Assembly (NCBI GenBank): GCA_031278855.1
Contig: JAITJR010000045.1
Coordinates: 1-18,130 of the forward strand
Length of the DNA stretch: 18,130 bases
Reading direction: 5' to 3'
DNA from: Mycoplasmataceae bacterium
GTDB taxonomy: Bacteria > Bacillota_I > Bacilli_A > Mycoplasmatales > Mycoplasmoidaceae
Positions within the stretch are counted from its first letter, which is position 1. Each line of letters begins with the position of its first letter. Below the pieces are notes generated by a model. It ran no database searches. It saw nothing but the letters and a program-made list of their open reading frames with translations, and was not told where the DNA came from. Positions 1-8,971 of the stretch are shown here, in pieces. A program made the position numbers and the translations under genes.

Positions 1-3
1 ATT

Positions 4-77
4 TGGCGGGGGTTATAGGAATTGAACCCATATCAGTGGTTTTGGAGACCATTATTCTACCATTGAACTAAACCCCC
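4..77 (-). tRNA. tRNA-Trp (anticodon CCA)
   Basis: On the minus strand the cloverleaf reads acceptor GGGGGUU pairing with AACCCCC, discriminator G and an encoded CCA (4-6). The T arm has loop UUCAAUU. The anticodon loop is CUCCAAA, giving anticodon CCA. This tRNA reads UGG only. In a code-4 organism a second tRNA-Trp(UCA) must exist elsewhere to read the very common UGA codons, and UGG is rare but present here (for example twice near the end of the surface protein at 11177-13123). It lies 11 nt behind the ymdB-like gene, so it is probably processed from the same transcript. Confidence 0.93.
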
Positions 78-88
78 CCCAAAAAAAA

Positions 89-877
89 TTATTTTTCGTA
101 AATGAAGATACGTTCAATAGATTTTACCACATTGGTTTGATCATCAAATGATAATAAAACGGCGTTAAATTGATATTTACTATGAGACGGAGATAGACGA
201 AAACGTTCGGCTGTTCCCATGAATACTTGAAGAATAGAATCAGGTTCAGCTCCAATGATTCCTAATGACCCGCCAGTCATACCAACATCAGTAATGTACG
301 CTGTATTTTGGTAGATTTTTTCATCAGCCGATTGAACGTGAGTATGAGTTCCTAAGATGGCGCTAACTTTACCAGCAAAAGTTAAGAAAAAAGCATTTTT
401 TTCGCTTGTAGTTTCAGTGTGGAGATCGACAATGTGAATATCAGCAGAATTTTGCTGTAAAAAATTAGTAAAAAAAGGGAATGGATTAGTTTGGATTTTG
501 TGACAATCAACAGTATTTCCTAATAAATTTGTGAGTCGGATAGTTTTATCCTTAATTTTAAAAGCAATTGAACCTTGACCAAGAGCTGCTTCAGGTAAAT
601 CAGGATATAAATTTAGAGGGCGAACAGTATTAGGTTGAGCTAATACATTTTTAATCTCATCTAAATGTCATGTATGGTTTCCAAAAGTAAAATAATTGAC
701 ACCACTTTGCATTAGTTCTTGGTAATGTTTTAAAGATAAAGACCGACCGTGGGTAACATTTTCGGCATTAGCAATCACACAATCAATTTCTCTAGTTTTA
801 ACTAGATTAGGCAATTCGTTTTTGATAGCTCTACGTCCAGCCTTACCAAAAATATCACCAATGAATAAGATTTTCAT
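89..877 (-). CDS. ymdB: YmdB-family metallophosphoesterase (2',3'-cyclic-nucleotide 2'-phosphodiesterase)
   Basis: 262 residues, close to the roughly 264 of Bacillus YmdB. These are binuclear-metal phosphodiesterases acting on 2',3'-cyclic nucleotides and affecting RNA turnover (family knowledge). Visible motifs: GDIFG with Asp8, NAENV with Glu39 and Asn40, GNHTW with Asn67 and His68, then VDLHTETTSEK and GTHTHVQSADE, which supply the later metal-ligand histidines, and GMTG near the C-terminus. Trp70 is encoded by UGA, so the gene is continuous only under code 4. The start ATG lies 2 nt downstream of the cyclo-ligase stop with no Shine-Dalgarno sequence, indicating translation from a shared mRNA. 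tRNA-Trp follows 11 nt after the stop. A cyclo-ligase/YmdB neighbourhood is also known in Mycoplasma genitalium (from memory). Confidence 0.93.
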
Positions 878-879
878 AA

Positions 880-1419
880 TTAGTTAGTTATGATTAAGTC
901 TAACACTTTATCATAATTATTGGTGACAAAGTCATCATTTTTTTGAAAAGAGTAGGCCAAACCGATAGTGTGGATTTTACCATAATAATGTAAGTAATTA
1001 TTATAGTGGTTGAAACCATAGCCTAATCGGTACTTGGCTGTATTAAAACCAATTAACGGAATAATCATTAAACCTATTTCGTTCCCTTTCACAGTCGGGG
1101 CAGAGACTGGCTGTCGCATATTTTTTCAATATTCGTATTCAAAATGTACACTAGTAATTGATTTGAAAATTATTTTATCTTTATGTATACATGGCAAGCA
1201 CAATTTGTATTGTTTTTCTAACAATGTATGAATTAAGGCTATCGTGTCTACTTCGTTCTCCATTGGTCAATAAAAAGCGATGTACTTTTGTTTGCTTCAA
1301 GTCGAAATTTTTTGTAATACTTTTAAATAAATTTGATGGTCATAATGAGTTTTAACACTCGGTTGTAAACCTCACCTTTCTTTTAAAATATTTAAACGGA
1401 TAATTTTGTTTTTATGCAT
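880..1419 (-). CDS. 5-formyltetrahydrofolate cyclo-ligase (MTHFS family)
   Basis: 179 residues under code 4. The family converts 5-formyl-THF to 5,10-methenyl-THF using ATP and Mg2+, feeding one-carbon metabolism in the cytoplasm. Seen: a basic N-terminal helix, the core motif YWPMENEVDT, a CLPC strand, and the C-terminal block GLMIIPLIGFNTAKYRLGYG followed by FNHYNNYL. That block matches the family's nucleotide/substrate loop pattern (D/N-x-x-G-x-RLGYG-G-Y-D-x-x-L), although the usual GGGYYD is here GFNHYN. Four or more Trp codons are UGA. ATG 1419 is the first possible start, because an in-frame stop lies 3 nt before it, and it has no ribosome binding site. A TACAAT box 6 nt upstream suggests a leaderless transcript. 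First gene of a unit with ymdB and tRNA-Trp. Confidence 0.85.
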
Positions 1420-1425
1420 GTTTTA

Positions 1426-1431
1426 ATTGTA
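1426..1431 (-). promoter_or_regulatory. Candidate -10 box for the cyclo-ligase/ymdB/tRNA-Trp unit
   Basis: TACAAT on the minus strand ends 6 nt before the start ATG at 1419, so transcription would begin at or next to the A of ATG. No convincing -35 was seen. Divergent from the promoter at 1523. Confidence 0.5.
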
Positions 1432-1522
1432 AGTGCCTATTTTAAGTTTCTCACAGAAATTTAGGAACGATTCACCACGTGACCTAGTTGTTAATTCTAT
1501 CCTTTGATTAATTGATGCTTAC

Positions 1523-1528
1523 TATAAT
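1523..1528 (+). promoter_or_regulatory. Candidate -10 box (TATAAT) for the trmH-like gene
   Basis: A perfect TATAAT sits 5 nt before ATG 1534, too close for an mRNA leader with a Shine-Dalgarno site. This argues for ATG 1534 rather than the in-frame TTG at 1528, which overlaps the box itself. No good -35 was found. Confidence 0.55.
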
Positions 1529-1533
1529 TGAGT

Positions 1534-2316
1534 ATGGTAAAAATTATCTCAAAAGATAACAAATTAATTAAATCTGTTAAAAGACTAACAACCGATAAAA
1601 AATATCGAGACTTAACTAATTTATTTGTAGCAGAATCGTTTCGAGTTATCAACACACTTATTAAAAATAAGGTTCAAATTCGTAATTTATTAGTTGCAAG
1701 TGAGTCAAAATATTTTCAAGTGGCTAAAGATTATCAAAAAGCAGGTATTGATGTGGTTATTTTGCCTAATAGTATTTTTAATACTTTAACTTCACTTGCA
1801 ACTTCAGATGGATTAATTGGTGTATTCCACAAACTTAAAAATAACTTCAATTTTGTCAAAGATGGTAAATATGTTATTTTGAATCAAATTCAAAATCCTG
1901 GTAATTTAGGATCGATTATTCGTACAGCTGTTGGATTTGATGTGAACGGGTTGATTATTTCGAATGATAGTGTGGATCTATATCATCCAGCTATTATTCG
2001 TGCAACCATGGGAAGTTGTTTTAGCATTCCGATTAAATTTATCACTAGCTTGACTGACATAATTCATCAATTTCATCAACAAGGTTTTAAAATCTACGGT
2101 ACTGCCATATCACCAAGTGCTCAAAAATTAAGCGATACAACTTTTAACAATAGTAATGCCGTGGCAATTATTTTTGGCAATGAAGGTAATGGTTTAAAGG
2201 ATAGCATTCTCAAAGAATGCGATGAAACTATTTATATCTCTGTAAATGATAAAATTGATTCATTGAATGTTTCGGTAGCTGTAGGAATAATTCTTTATCA
2301 ATTATGCAAACGATAA
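1534..2316 (+). CDS. TrmH/SpoU-family RNA 2'-O-methyltransferase
   Basis: 260 residues. The family transfers methyl from SAM to a ribose 2'-OH of rRNA or tRNA through a trefoil-knot (SPOUT) domain. The N-terminal about 95 residues form the substrate-binding part (FVAESFRVINTLIKN). The knot motifs follow: motif 1 LNQIQNPGNLGSIIRTA, motif 2 IIFGNEGNGL, motif 3 DSLNVSVAVGIILYQL. The exact target (23S rRNA G2251, another position, or a tRNA) cannot be decided from sequence. I chose ATG 1534 because of the promoter spacing. It overlaps the downstream pseudouridine synthase by 13 nt, so the two RNA-modification genes are translationally coupled. In M. genitalium/M. pneumoniae a homologue lies beside glyS; here glyS is about 14 kb away. 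Confidence 0.92.
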   Translation: MVKIISKDNKLIKSVKRLTTDKKYRDLTNLFVAESFRVINTLIKNKVQIRNLLVASESKYFQVAKDYQKAGIDVVILPNSIFNTLTSLATSDGLIGVFHKLKNNFNFVKDGKYVILNQIQNPGNLGSIIRTAVGFDVNGLIISNDSVDLYHPAIIRATMGSCFSIPIKFITSLTDIIHQFHQQGFKIYGTAISPSAQKLSDTTFNNSNAVAIIFGNEGNGLKDSILKECDETIYISVNDKIDSLNVSVAVGIILYQLCKR

Positions 2317-3227
2317 TAATTAATAAAAATGATGCTGGACAGAGAATTGATAATTTTTTAAAAAAAGCTTACCCTAAAATAACAAGCAGTCTCATCTACC
2401 GTTATTTACGTACCAAACGTATTAAACTAAATGATAAAAAAATCGCCCCAAGTTATCATTTACAAACCAATGATAAATTGACCCTATATATTAATGATGA
2501 GTTATTATCTAAAAGGCAATCAGCCAGTGATTTTTTACTAGCCCCGCATACATTAAATGTAGTTTATGAAGATGAAAATATTTTGCTTGTTAATAAACCA
2601 GCTGGCTTAATTGTTCATGGAGATAAATCCAACAAAGTAGATACACTTATTAATCGAATTCATCATTATTTATTTAAAAATAAATCATGAGACCATACCA
2701 AAGAAAATAGCTTTATCCCATCGTTAGTGCACCGAATTGATCGAAATACTAGTGGGTTAGTATTAGCAGCTAAAAATGCAGAAAGCTTACGAATTCTAAA
2801 TGAAAAAATTAAATTGCATGAAATTGATAAATATTATCTTTGTCATGTACATGGCATCATTGATCCTAAAAGCGGTATTTTACATGATTATTTAACCCGT
2901 AATTTAAAAACTAAAATTGTAACTGTCACCAATAAACCAATTAGCAAAGACTCGCAATCAATTATTACCGCATACCAGACTATTTCTCACGACAAGGATA
3001 CTAGTTTATTAGAAATAAAATTAGTAACTGGTAAAACGCATCAAATTCGTGCTCATATGGCCTTTATTAATCATCCATTGGTTGGTGAGCAAAAATATAC
3101 ATCCAAACAATACTCACAAATTAGTGCTCAACGTTATCAAGATTTAGTGGCCTATAAAATTGTTTTTAATTTTAAAGGAAATAATGGTATTTTAAATTAT
3201 CTTAACCATAAAGTATTCAAAATATAA
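2304..3227 (+). CDS. RluA-family 23S rRNA pseudouridine synthase with S4 domain
   Basis: 307 residues. Isomerises uridine to pseudouridine in rRNA. The N-terminal S4 RNA-binding domain occupies about residues 1-60 (AGQRIDNFLKK, then KRIKLNDKKI). The catalytic domain starts with YEDENILLVNKPAGLIVHG and carries HRIDRNTSG with catalytic Asp146, then LVTGKTHQIRAHM and HPLVGEQKY. The layout fits RluC/RluD-type enzymes; which uridines are modified is undecided. A UGA-encoded Trp at 2688-2690 would split the gene under the standard code. The start ATG lies inside the 3' end of the trmH-like gene. The gene ends 113 nt before trmK, which has its own promoter; I see no terminator hairpin between them. 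Confidence 0.92.
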
Positions 3228-3302
3228 ATAGGTGATGTGTATCAAAGCAGAACTTAAGAATCTCACTTATTTTGTGTTCTTTGGTAGGTTTTTCGGATTA
3301 AT

Positions 3303-3332
3303 TTGACAAGCGTAGTTTGAATTTAATATAAT
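3303..3332 (+). promoter_or_regulatory. Consensus promoter TTGACA-18-TATAAT for trmK/NIF3
   Basis: TTGACA at 3303-3308 and TATAAT at 3327-3332, with an 18-bp spacer. This is the only promoter in the window that matches consensus at both boxes. The -10 ends 8 nt before the GTG start at 3341, so the mRNA should be leaderless or nearly so. Confidence 0.75.
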
Positions 3333-3340
3333 GAACAACC

Positions 3341-4000
3341 GTGAAAAAAGATCGGATTAGTTGTATTATCAATCAAATTAGAACAAAATCCGTCGTAGTT
3401 GATGTTGGTAGCGATCATGCACAATTGGCAATTAAGTTGTTAAAAGCTAACAAAGCTACTCATGTTTATAATGTTGAATTAAACAAGCAACCTTATTTAA
3501 CCACAATTACTAATCTTCAAAAAAACGGTTTGTTAGCTAAAACTACTAATTTTCTTGCTAATGGGTTACAAATAACTGAAGTTATGAAACCAGTCGATTA
3601 TTGTGTAATCGCTGGCATGGGTTCAAAAAATATTGTTGACATATTACAATGTCGTAATAAGGAAATAAAAATTAAAACTTTTATTTTTGTTCCTAATAAT
3701 CTGCCAAATATTCTAAGAAAATATTTGGAACAAAATGGTTATAAAATTTCATACGAAGAAATTGTCAAAGACGGTCAATATTATTATCCTTTAATGGTGG
3801 TATCACAAGACCAAGGACTAGTTATCAAAGATAAATATGAAATTTACTTTGGTCCCTACAACTTAAAGCATCCGTCGTTATTATTTCGTCAAATGTACCA
3901 ACAACGATTCGCTTATATTCAAGCTAACCAGCTTCATTTACGTAACCATTACATTGCCCAAGAATTTAATTTATTGAAAGAACATAAAATATGAAAATAA
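3341..4000 (+). CDS. trmK: tRNA (adenine(22)-N1)-methyltransferase TrmK
   Basis: 219 residues with a GTG start set by the promoter at 3303-3332. TrmK (COG2384) methylates N1 of A22 in bacterial tRNAs using SAM. The Rossmann-fold SAM site is at about residues 18-30 (VVVDVGSDHAQLAI), the acidic strand end is NVELN, and the catalytic-face motif is VDYCVIAGMGSKNIVDIL. The C-terminal half is a helical region of the kind typical of the family. UGA at 3992-3994 is not a stop here: the frame reads Trp-Lys and ends at the TAA at 3998-4000. This gives a 10-nt overlap with the NIF3 gene and translational coupling. TrmK next to a NIF3 protein is a conserved pair in Firmicutes (yqfN-yqfO), which supports both calls. 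Confidence 0.9.
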
Positions 4001-4752
4001 CCGAAATAGATAAACTTATTACTAATAAATATCCTTTAAAACGACAGGAAACTTGAGACGAATCAGGCCTTTGTTACTTAGTTGATCCTTCAACTATAGT
4101 CAGTGGGGTGTTTATTTGTTTAGATCTAACCAAAGAAATTATTGATTTGGCCATTAAGAGCGAAATTAATTTTATTATTAGTCACCATCCAATTTTTCTA
4201 AAAAATAAGGAAATAAAACCAACTAAATACGAACTGGAAATGTTAAAAATGTTGAAGGATCACAAAATAAGCTTTGCTAGTTATCATACTAATATTGATA
4301 ATGCTCCAAATGGCATTAATATGTTTATTGCTGAACAGTTAAACTTACATCAAATTAAAAATATTGTTGGTACAGGGATTGTAACGGGCAAAATTAATTT
4401 TGCTTATCGTCCTAAAGTATTTGCTTCTACTTTAAAAAATACTTTTAATTTAGAAAGAATTATTTATGCTAGCGAAAAATTAGTGAAAACTATTGCAATT
4501 TATGCAGGTACTGGTTTTAATATTTTGCGAGAAAATTTACCAAAATTAAAAGACGTTGATTTATTAGTTACAGGTGATGTAAAATGACATGATTGACAAT
4601 TTGCCAAATTACACGAAATTGATGTTATGGATGCTGGTCATGATCTCGAAAATACTTTCATTGAATTAATTACTAAATTAATTAGTGAGAATGTTAAATT
4701 ATTAAAAATTCAAACTGCTCCTAGTAGACAAGAAATTAAAATTGTAATTTAA
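3991..4752 (+). CDS. NIF3-family dinuclear metal protein (GTP cyclohydrolase 1 type 2 homolog)
   Basis: 253 residues, the short NIF3 form without the central inserted domain. The family is a toroidal hexamer with a dimetal site; its physiological substrate is unsettled. Metal-ligand motifs are visible: ISHHPIF with His65 and His66, SYHTNID with His99 and Asp103, and near the C-terminus DAGHDLEN with His217 and Glu220. GTGIVTGKI is the mid-protein loop. Trp codons at 4054 (QETWDES) and about 4585-4596 (VKWHDW) are UGA; without code 4 the protein would lose both ends. ATG 3991 lies inside the trmK 3' end. The gene is followed by about 200 nt with no recognisable feature, then by the convergent PAP2 gene. 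Confidence 0.9.
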
Positions 4753-4954
4753 GCATATAGATTGTTTCATACTTGATGATATTATGGGCATTTACACTAA
4801 ACAATAACTCTTACTATAGTTTTAATAGATTGTGATTCGAGGTTGTGTAAATCAGTGGCAATTAAATAACGATACCATACACCTGTCCCATCAATCTTAG
4901 ACAATTATCTTCTCTTTGTGTTCATAAAGTTTAGATTAAAAATACGCAATATGA

Positions 4955-5875
4955 TTAATTTGATCACAAATCGTTAAGACCAAATTGTCATAAGCATTGG
5001 AACGGATCACCAGTAAGAGTTGAAACGGCACTAAAATATAACATACCACCAAGTAATGCCATGAAGCATATGGTGAGTAAAATTATTACCAGGATTTGTT
5101 TATGATGCTTTTGGGATTTCCTGTTAGTTGACATTCAATGCATCTTAATCATTCACGATTCATTAAATTTTTGAAAAAATCCTTCTCATTTTCAAATTCG
5201 TATGATTAAATAAGCGATTCCAGCAACTAAACATGCACTAAATATGTCAACGACATAATGTTGTCTAACAAACAAAGTTGATAATGCTACCAATACAAAC
5301 GCTACTCCAGATCCAAAAATCATTCCCATGTTGTGTTTGTTTTTATGACTACGGTTACAACATGCCATAAATGGTAACAGTGTGCATAGTGTATGGAAAG
5401 ACGGAGCCAAATTATCAGGTAAATCATTTTGATATACCATTTTATCCATCAAACCATAAAATGGATCATCGGCATAATTGCTACGGTTTAAATAATCAGT
5501 GTGTGACATTTTTGCGGGTAGAATAATTAATCATAAAAATCCGATGAATTCCGCCAAAAAAGTTAATGCGACAAAACGATAAAATACTTTTTTACCCATT
5601 ACTCCATAAATAACGAACGGAAAGATGAGTCAATATATAAAAGCACCAATATATGGAATAACGAAGAAACCTACAAACGGAATCTCGTGATCAATAGGAA
5701 TATCCCAAACAAAGAAACCGCTACCATCTTTAAAAGTTACATGGGTAATTAATCGAGCTAGCAAGTATCAAAAACGGTTAAAGCATAATAATAAAGCAGG
5801 TAATAGAATTATGATGATGTGGTTTTTAAATCAAGTGAAGAAATTTGGTCTGGACTTGTGAAAAACTTTACTCAT
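4955..5875 (-). CDS. PAP2-superfamily membrane phosphatase/phosphotransferase
   Basis: 306 residues under code 4. The PAP2 family dephosphorylates lipid phosphates, or transfers phospho-head-groups, at the membrane. An N-terminal hydrophobic segment (HIIIILLPALLLCF) is followed by further membrane stretches (GFFVIPYIGAFIYWLIFPF; LAEFIGFLWLIIL). The catalytic motifs are NLAPSFHTL (Pro158-Ser159-Phe160-His161) and VRQHYVVD (Arg204, His206, Asp210). Motif order and the RQHYVVD form resemble the PAP2_3/inositolphosphotransferase-like branch, but the substrate is unknown. The C-terminus continues past the catalytic helix through several UGA Trp codons to a final membrane segment (QILVIILLTICFMALLGG) and stops at the TAA at 4955-4957. 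A TATAAT overlaps an earlier in-frame ATG (5887), so ATG 5875 is preferred. Confidence 0.82.
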
Positions 5876-5885
5876 AATGCTCGGC

Positions 5886-5891
5886 ATTATA
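5886..5891 (-). promoter_or_regulatory. Candidate -10 box for the PAP2 gene
   Basis: TATAAT on the minus strand, 10 nt before ATG 5875 and just after the stop of the upstream MBL-fold gene (5894). No Shine-Dalgarno sequence lies between. It implies a 5' leader of only a few nucleotides and separate transcription of the PAP2 gene. Confidence 0.5.
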
Positions 5892-5893
5892 CA

Positions 5894-6514
5894 TTATTTA
5901 AAATAAGGATTATGTATTTTTATTTCAGCTCATTGTCCGTTGGGACCATGTCCTGGCAATATTCAATCGGTATCGTTGCAATATTTATAAAATAATTTTA
6001 GCGATGCCTCCATTTGTTTAGGATCGCCTAGCATTAAATCAGTACGACCAACGGAATCATAAAAAACGGTGTCGCCACTAAATAGATAGTTGTGGTAACG
6101 CAAAATGATACCACCAGGTGTATGGCCTTTTAGCAATAGAATTGAAAAAACAAATTTCCCGATTGTCAAAGTAACATCCTGAAAATATTGGATAAAATTA
6201 AAATCAATATCAATGGGTAGATTTAATTCTTTTGCAAAATTGTGTCTTTCAACTACAAGTTTTTCATCTTGATGAAGATAAACTTGAACTTGGTATTTTC
6301 TAGCTAAATCAAAGGTATTACCAATGTGATCATAGTGCCCATGTGTCAAGATAATTCCAACCAGAATTAAATGGTTAGCTTGGATAAATGATTCGATGGC
6401 TTTGGCATTTAAACCTGGGTCAATTAATACACAAGTTTTTTCAATGGTTAACAAATAAGAATTCACTAAAAAGCGACGGTCTACAAAAATCTTTAAGTCA
6501 TTCCCTATTTTCAT
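5894..6514 (-). CDS. MBL-fold metallohydrolase (YcbL/glyoxalase II-like)
   Basis: 206 residues. Metallo-beta-lactamase-fold hydrolase with a complete binuclear metal site: LTHGHYDHIGN (His58, His60, Asp62, His63), KGHTPGG (His131), FSGDTVF (Asp148) and LPGHGP (His189). GRTDLMLGD and the spacing match hydroxyacylglutathione hydrolase-like proteins without the C-terminal glutathione-binding domain. The substrate is unknown; thioester hydrolysis or methylglyoxal detoxification is possible. The last 23 codons, including the LPGHGP motif, follow a UGA Trp at 5963-5965 and would be lost under the standard code. Divergent from the hydrogenase operon with adjacent -10 boxes, so the two could share regulation, but nothing ties this protein to H2 metabolism directly. 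Confidence 0.88.
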
Positions 6515-6520
6515 ATATTT

Positions 6521-6526
6521 ATCATA
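6521..6526 (-). promoter_or_regulatory. Candidate -10 box for the MBL-fold gene
   Basis: TATGAT on the minus strand, 6 nt before ATG 6514. There is no ribosome binding site between the box and the start, so a leaderless start is likely. It lies 3 nt from the divergent hydrogenase -10 box. Confidence 0.45.
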
Positions 6527-6529
6527 GTA

Positions 6530-6535
6530 TATAAT
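6530..6535 (+). promoter_or_regulatory. Candidate -10 box (TATAAT) of the hydrogenase operon
   Basis: TATAAT on the plus strand. Transcription would start near 6542 and give a leader of about 22 nt containing CGGAG (6551-6555), a ribosome binding site before ATG 6564. No clear -35. The box nearly abuts the divergent promoter of the MBL-fold gene. Confidence 0.5.
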
Positions 6536-6563
6536 ACGATGATATTAAATCGGAGTTTAAATT

Positions 6564-7070
6564 ATGATGGAAAATAAGGGCGAATCATTAGCCTGTAATG
6601 CTTGTAACACAAACGATGCTTTTGATGCGTTTGCTGAAACAGTAAGAACTATTAAAGCCAAGCACGGAACTAAATTAATGGCTTTACAAGAAGCTCAAGT
6701 AAAATTCGGTTACCTAGATAAAGATGCCATGAATATTATTGCGGATGTGTTTGATACTACCACTAGCGAAATCTATGCAATTGCGTCTTTTTATGCCCAA
6801 TTTAAATTTGTGAAACAGGGTAAATATCGGATTGCCCTTTGTTTAGGGACAGCATGCTACGTTAGAGGAGCGGCCAAAATTCAGCAAAAATTGGAAGAAG
6901 TATTACAAATGAAAATGGGCGATACTAGTCAAGATGGAAAATTTACTTTGGGTAGCGCGCGTTGTGTGGGTTGTTGTGGTTTAGCTCCAGTAATGTTAAT
7001 TAATGAAAAAGTATATCCAGCCGTTAAACCTGAACAAGTACCTGAGATTATTAACGAATATAAAGACTAA
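6564..7070 (+). CDS. hydC: [FeFe]-hydrogenase NuoE-like subunit (HydC/HndA type)
   Basis: 168 residues. Thioredoxin-fold [2Fe-2S] subunit of the NAD-linked multimeric hydrogenase, homologous to complex I NuoE. Helical N-terminal half (residues 20-80, with VKFGYLDKDAMNIIADVF and IYAIASFYAQF typical of NuoE). Cluster ligands are Cys93 and Cys98 in CLGTACYVRG, and Cys134 and Cys138 in CVGCCG. An additional CNAC motif at residues 11-14 is not part of the usual cluster. Preceded by a ribosome binding site (GGAG at 6552-6555); ATG ATG offers two adjacent starts. It lies 11 nt before hydB, in one operon. It would pass electrons between the NuoF-like FMN subunit and the other clusters. HydC and HndA are alternative names for the same subunit type. 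Confidence 0.93.
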   Translation: MMENKGESLACNACNTNDAFDAFAETVRTIKAKHGTKLMALQEAQVKFGYLDKDAMNIIADVFDTTTSEIYAIASFYAQFKFVKQGKYRIALCLGTACYVRGAAKIQQKLEEVLQMKMGDTSQDGKFTLGSARCVGCCGLAPVMLINEKVYPAVKPEQVPEIINEYKD

Positions 7071-7081
7071 GGGAAATGATT

Positions 7082-8962
7082 ATGAGCAAAATGACCATTG
7101 AGCAATTAAATATAATTAAAGATAAATTTGTACGCAACATTGAGCAACGCCAAATTCATCAAGAAGCTAGTTATCAAGGCAAATTTCAAGTTTTAGTTTG
7201 TGCATCCACTGGGTGTATTTCTAACAAGTCACTACTAGTATTAGAACGATTTGTGAAAAAAGTGAAAGAGATTGGTTTACAAGATCAGGTGGACGTCGTC
7301 CAAACTGGTTGTCATGGTTTATGTGAAATGGGGCCTGTAGTAATCGTGTATCCGCAAGGTGCTTTCTATGCAAAAGTAACTGTTGCTGATGTTGATAAGA
7401 TTGTTGAACAACATTTAAAAAATAATCAAATCGTGAAAGAGAAGTTGTTTTGAGAGTCTTTTCAAAATGACCAATTAGTACCGCTAAACCAAACGGGATT
7501 TTATAAGAAGCAAATTCGAATTGCTTTGCGAAATTCAGGACTTATTAATCCTGAACGAATTGAAGAATACATTGCTACCGACGGTTACCAGGCATTATGA
7601 AAAGTCTTAAACATGAGTCGTGAAGATGTTATTAAGATTGTTAAAGACTCAGGATTAAGAGGACGTGGTGGTGGTGGTTTTCCAACTGGAACAAAGTGAG
7701 ATTTAGCCTCCAAAGCGGTTGGTAAGAAGAAGTATGTTTGTTGTAATGGTGATGAAGGTGATCCAGGGGCTTTTATGGATCGTTCTATCTTGGAAGCTGA
7801 TCCGCATTCAATCATTGAAGCGATGTCAATTGCTGCTTATGCGATTGGAGCTGATGAAGGTTATATTTATGTAAGAGCTGAATATCCAGTGGCTGTAAAA
7901 CGATTAGAAATTGCGATTAAACAAGCTAAGAAGATCGGATTATTAGGACAAAATATTTTTGGTAAGAATTTTAATTTTAAACTTACCATTCGTTTAGGTA
8001 GTGGAGCATTTGTTTGTGGGGAAGAAACTGCTTTAATGACTTCAGTTGAGGGTAATCGTGGTGAACCAAGACCAAGACCACCATATCCTGCTAACCAAGG
8101 TTTATATAAGTGTCCAACGATTTTAAATAACGTCGAGACTTATGCTAATATTCCGCCTATTATTAACAAAGGAGCAGCATGATTTAGTGCGATTGGTACC
8201 GCTAAATCCAAGGGTACCAAAGTATTTGCTTTGGGTGGTAAAATTAAAAACACTGGTTTAATCGAAGTGCCAATGGGAATTACCTTAAAAGAAATTATTT
8301 ATGAAATTGGTGGTGGTATTTTAGATAACGGCAAATTTAAAGCTGCTCAAACTGGCGGGCCTAGTGGTGGGTGTATTCCAAGTGAATTGATTGATACCCC
8401 AATTGATTATGATAATCTAATCGCCATCGGTTCCATGATGGGTTCAGGTGGATTGATCGTAATGGATGCATCATCGTGCATGGTAGATATCTGTAAATTT
8501 TACATGGAATTTTGTGCGGATGAGTCGTGCGGTAAATGTGTTCCTTGTCGTATTGGTAACAAACGATTATTAGAAATGCTAACCGATATTACCGAAGGTC
8601 GTGGTAAAGCAGGCGATATCGAAAGGCTGGAAACACTTTGTCAACACATCAAAGCAACATCTTTGTGTGGTTTAGGACAAACTGCTCCCAACCCAATTTT
8701 ATCGACGATGCGTTATTTTCGTAGTGAATATGATGCCCACGTTTTGGAACATCGTTGTCCAGCTGGTGTTTGTAGTAAGTTATTACAATTTCGTATTATT
8801 TCCGATATTTGTAAAAAATGTTCGTTATGCGCTCGCGTTTGTCCAGTTAAAGCTATTAGTGGTGAAGTTGGCAAAACCCCATATGTAATTGATCAAAGTA
8901 AATGCATAAAATGTGGTGCATGTATTGGTGCATGTAAATTTAAAGCGATCGAAAGAAATTAA
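7082..8962 (+). CDS. hydB: [FeFe]-hydrogenase NuoF-like NADH-binding subunit (HydB/HndC type)
   Basis: 626 residues under code 4. All four Trp codons (7451, 7598, 7697, 8180) are UGA. Domains in order: thioredoxin-like [2Fe-2S] domain with Cys40, Cys45, Cys77, Cys81; FMN/NADH domain with [11 protein letters not shown] (193-203), [11 protein letters not shown] (221-231) and [23 protein letters not shown] region; [4Fe-4S] N3-type site SCGKCVPCR with Cys483, Cys486, Cys489 plus Cys529; C-terminal double [4Fe-4S] ferredoxin with Cys577/580/583/587 and Cys608/611/614/618. This is the fused architecture of bifurcating-type HydB. It oxidises or reduces NAD(H) and links it to HydA. ATG 7082 is preferred over ATG 7076 because GGGA at 7071-7074 is correctly spaced from it. 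The stop lies 9 nt before hydA. Confidence 0.94.
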
Positions 8963-8971
8963 GGAGACTTT

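Noticed and set aside
73..88. C8 followed by A8 next to the tRNA-Trp 5' end, considered as a slippage tract
   Set aside because: Most of the C run is the tRNA acceptor stem, so length change would damage the tRNA. The A run follows the stop of ymdB and controls no gene that I can see.
1528..1530. TTG as the start of the trmH-like gene
   Set aside because: It overlaps the -10 box itself. ATG 1534 gives the same frame and fits the leaderless spacing seen at the other genes.
4753..4954. The gap between the convergent NIF3 and PAP2 genes, checked for a terminator, small RNA or miniature element
   Set aside because: No stable hairpin with a U tail, no copy of the GTAACTATTCACCG termini and no credible small ORF was found by eye.
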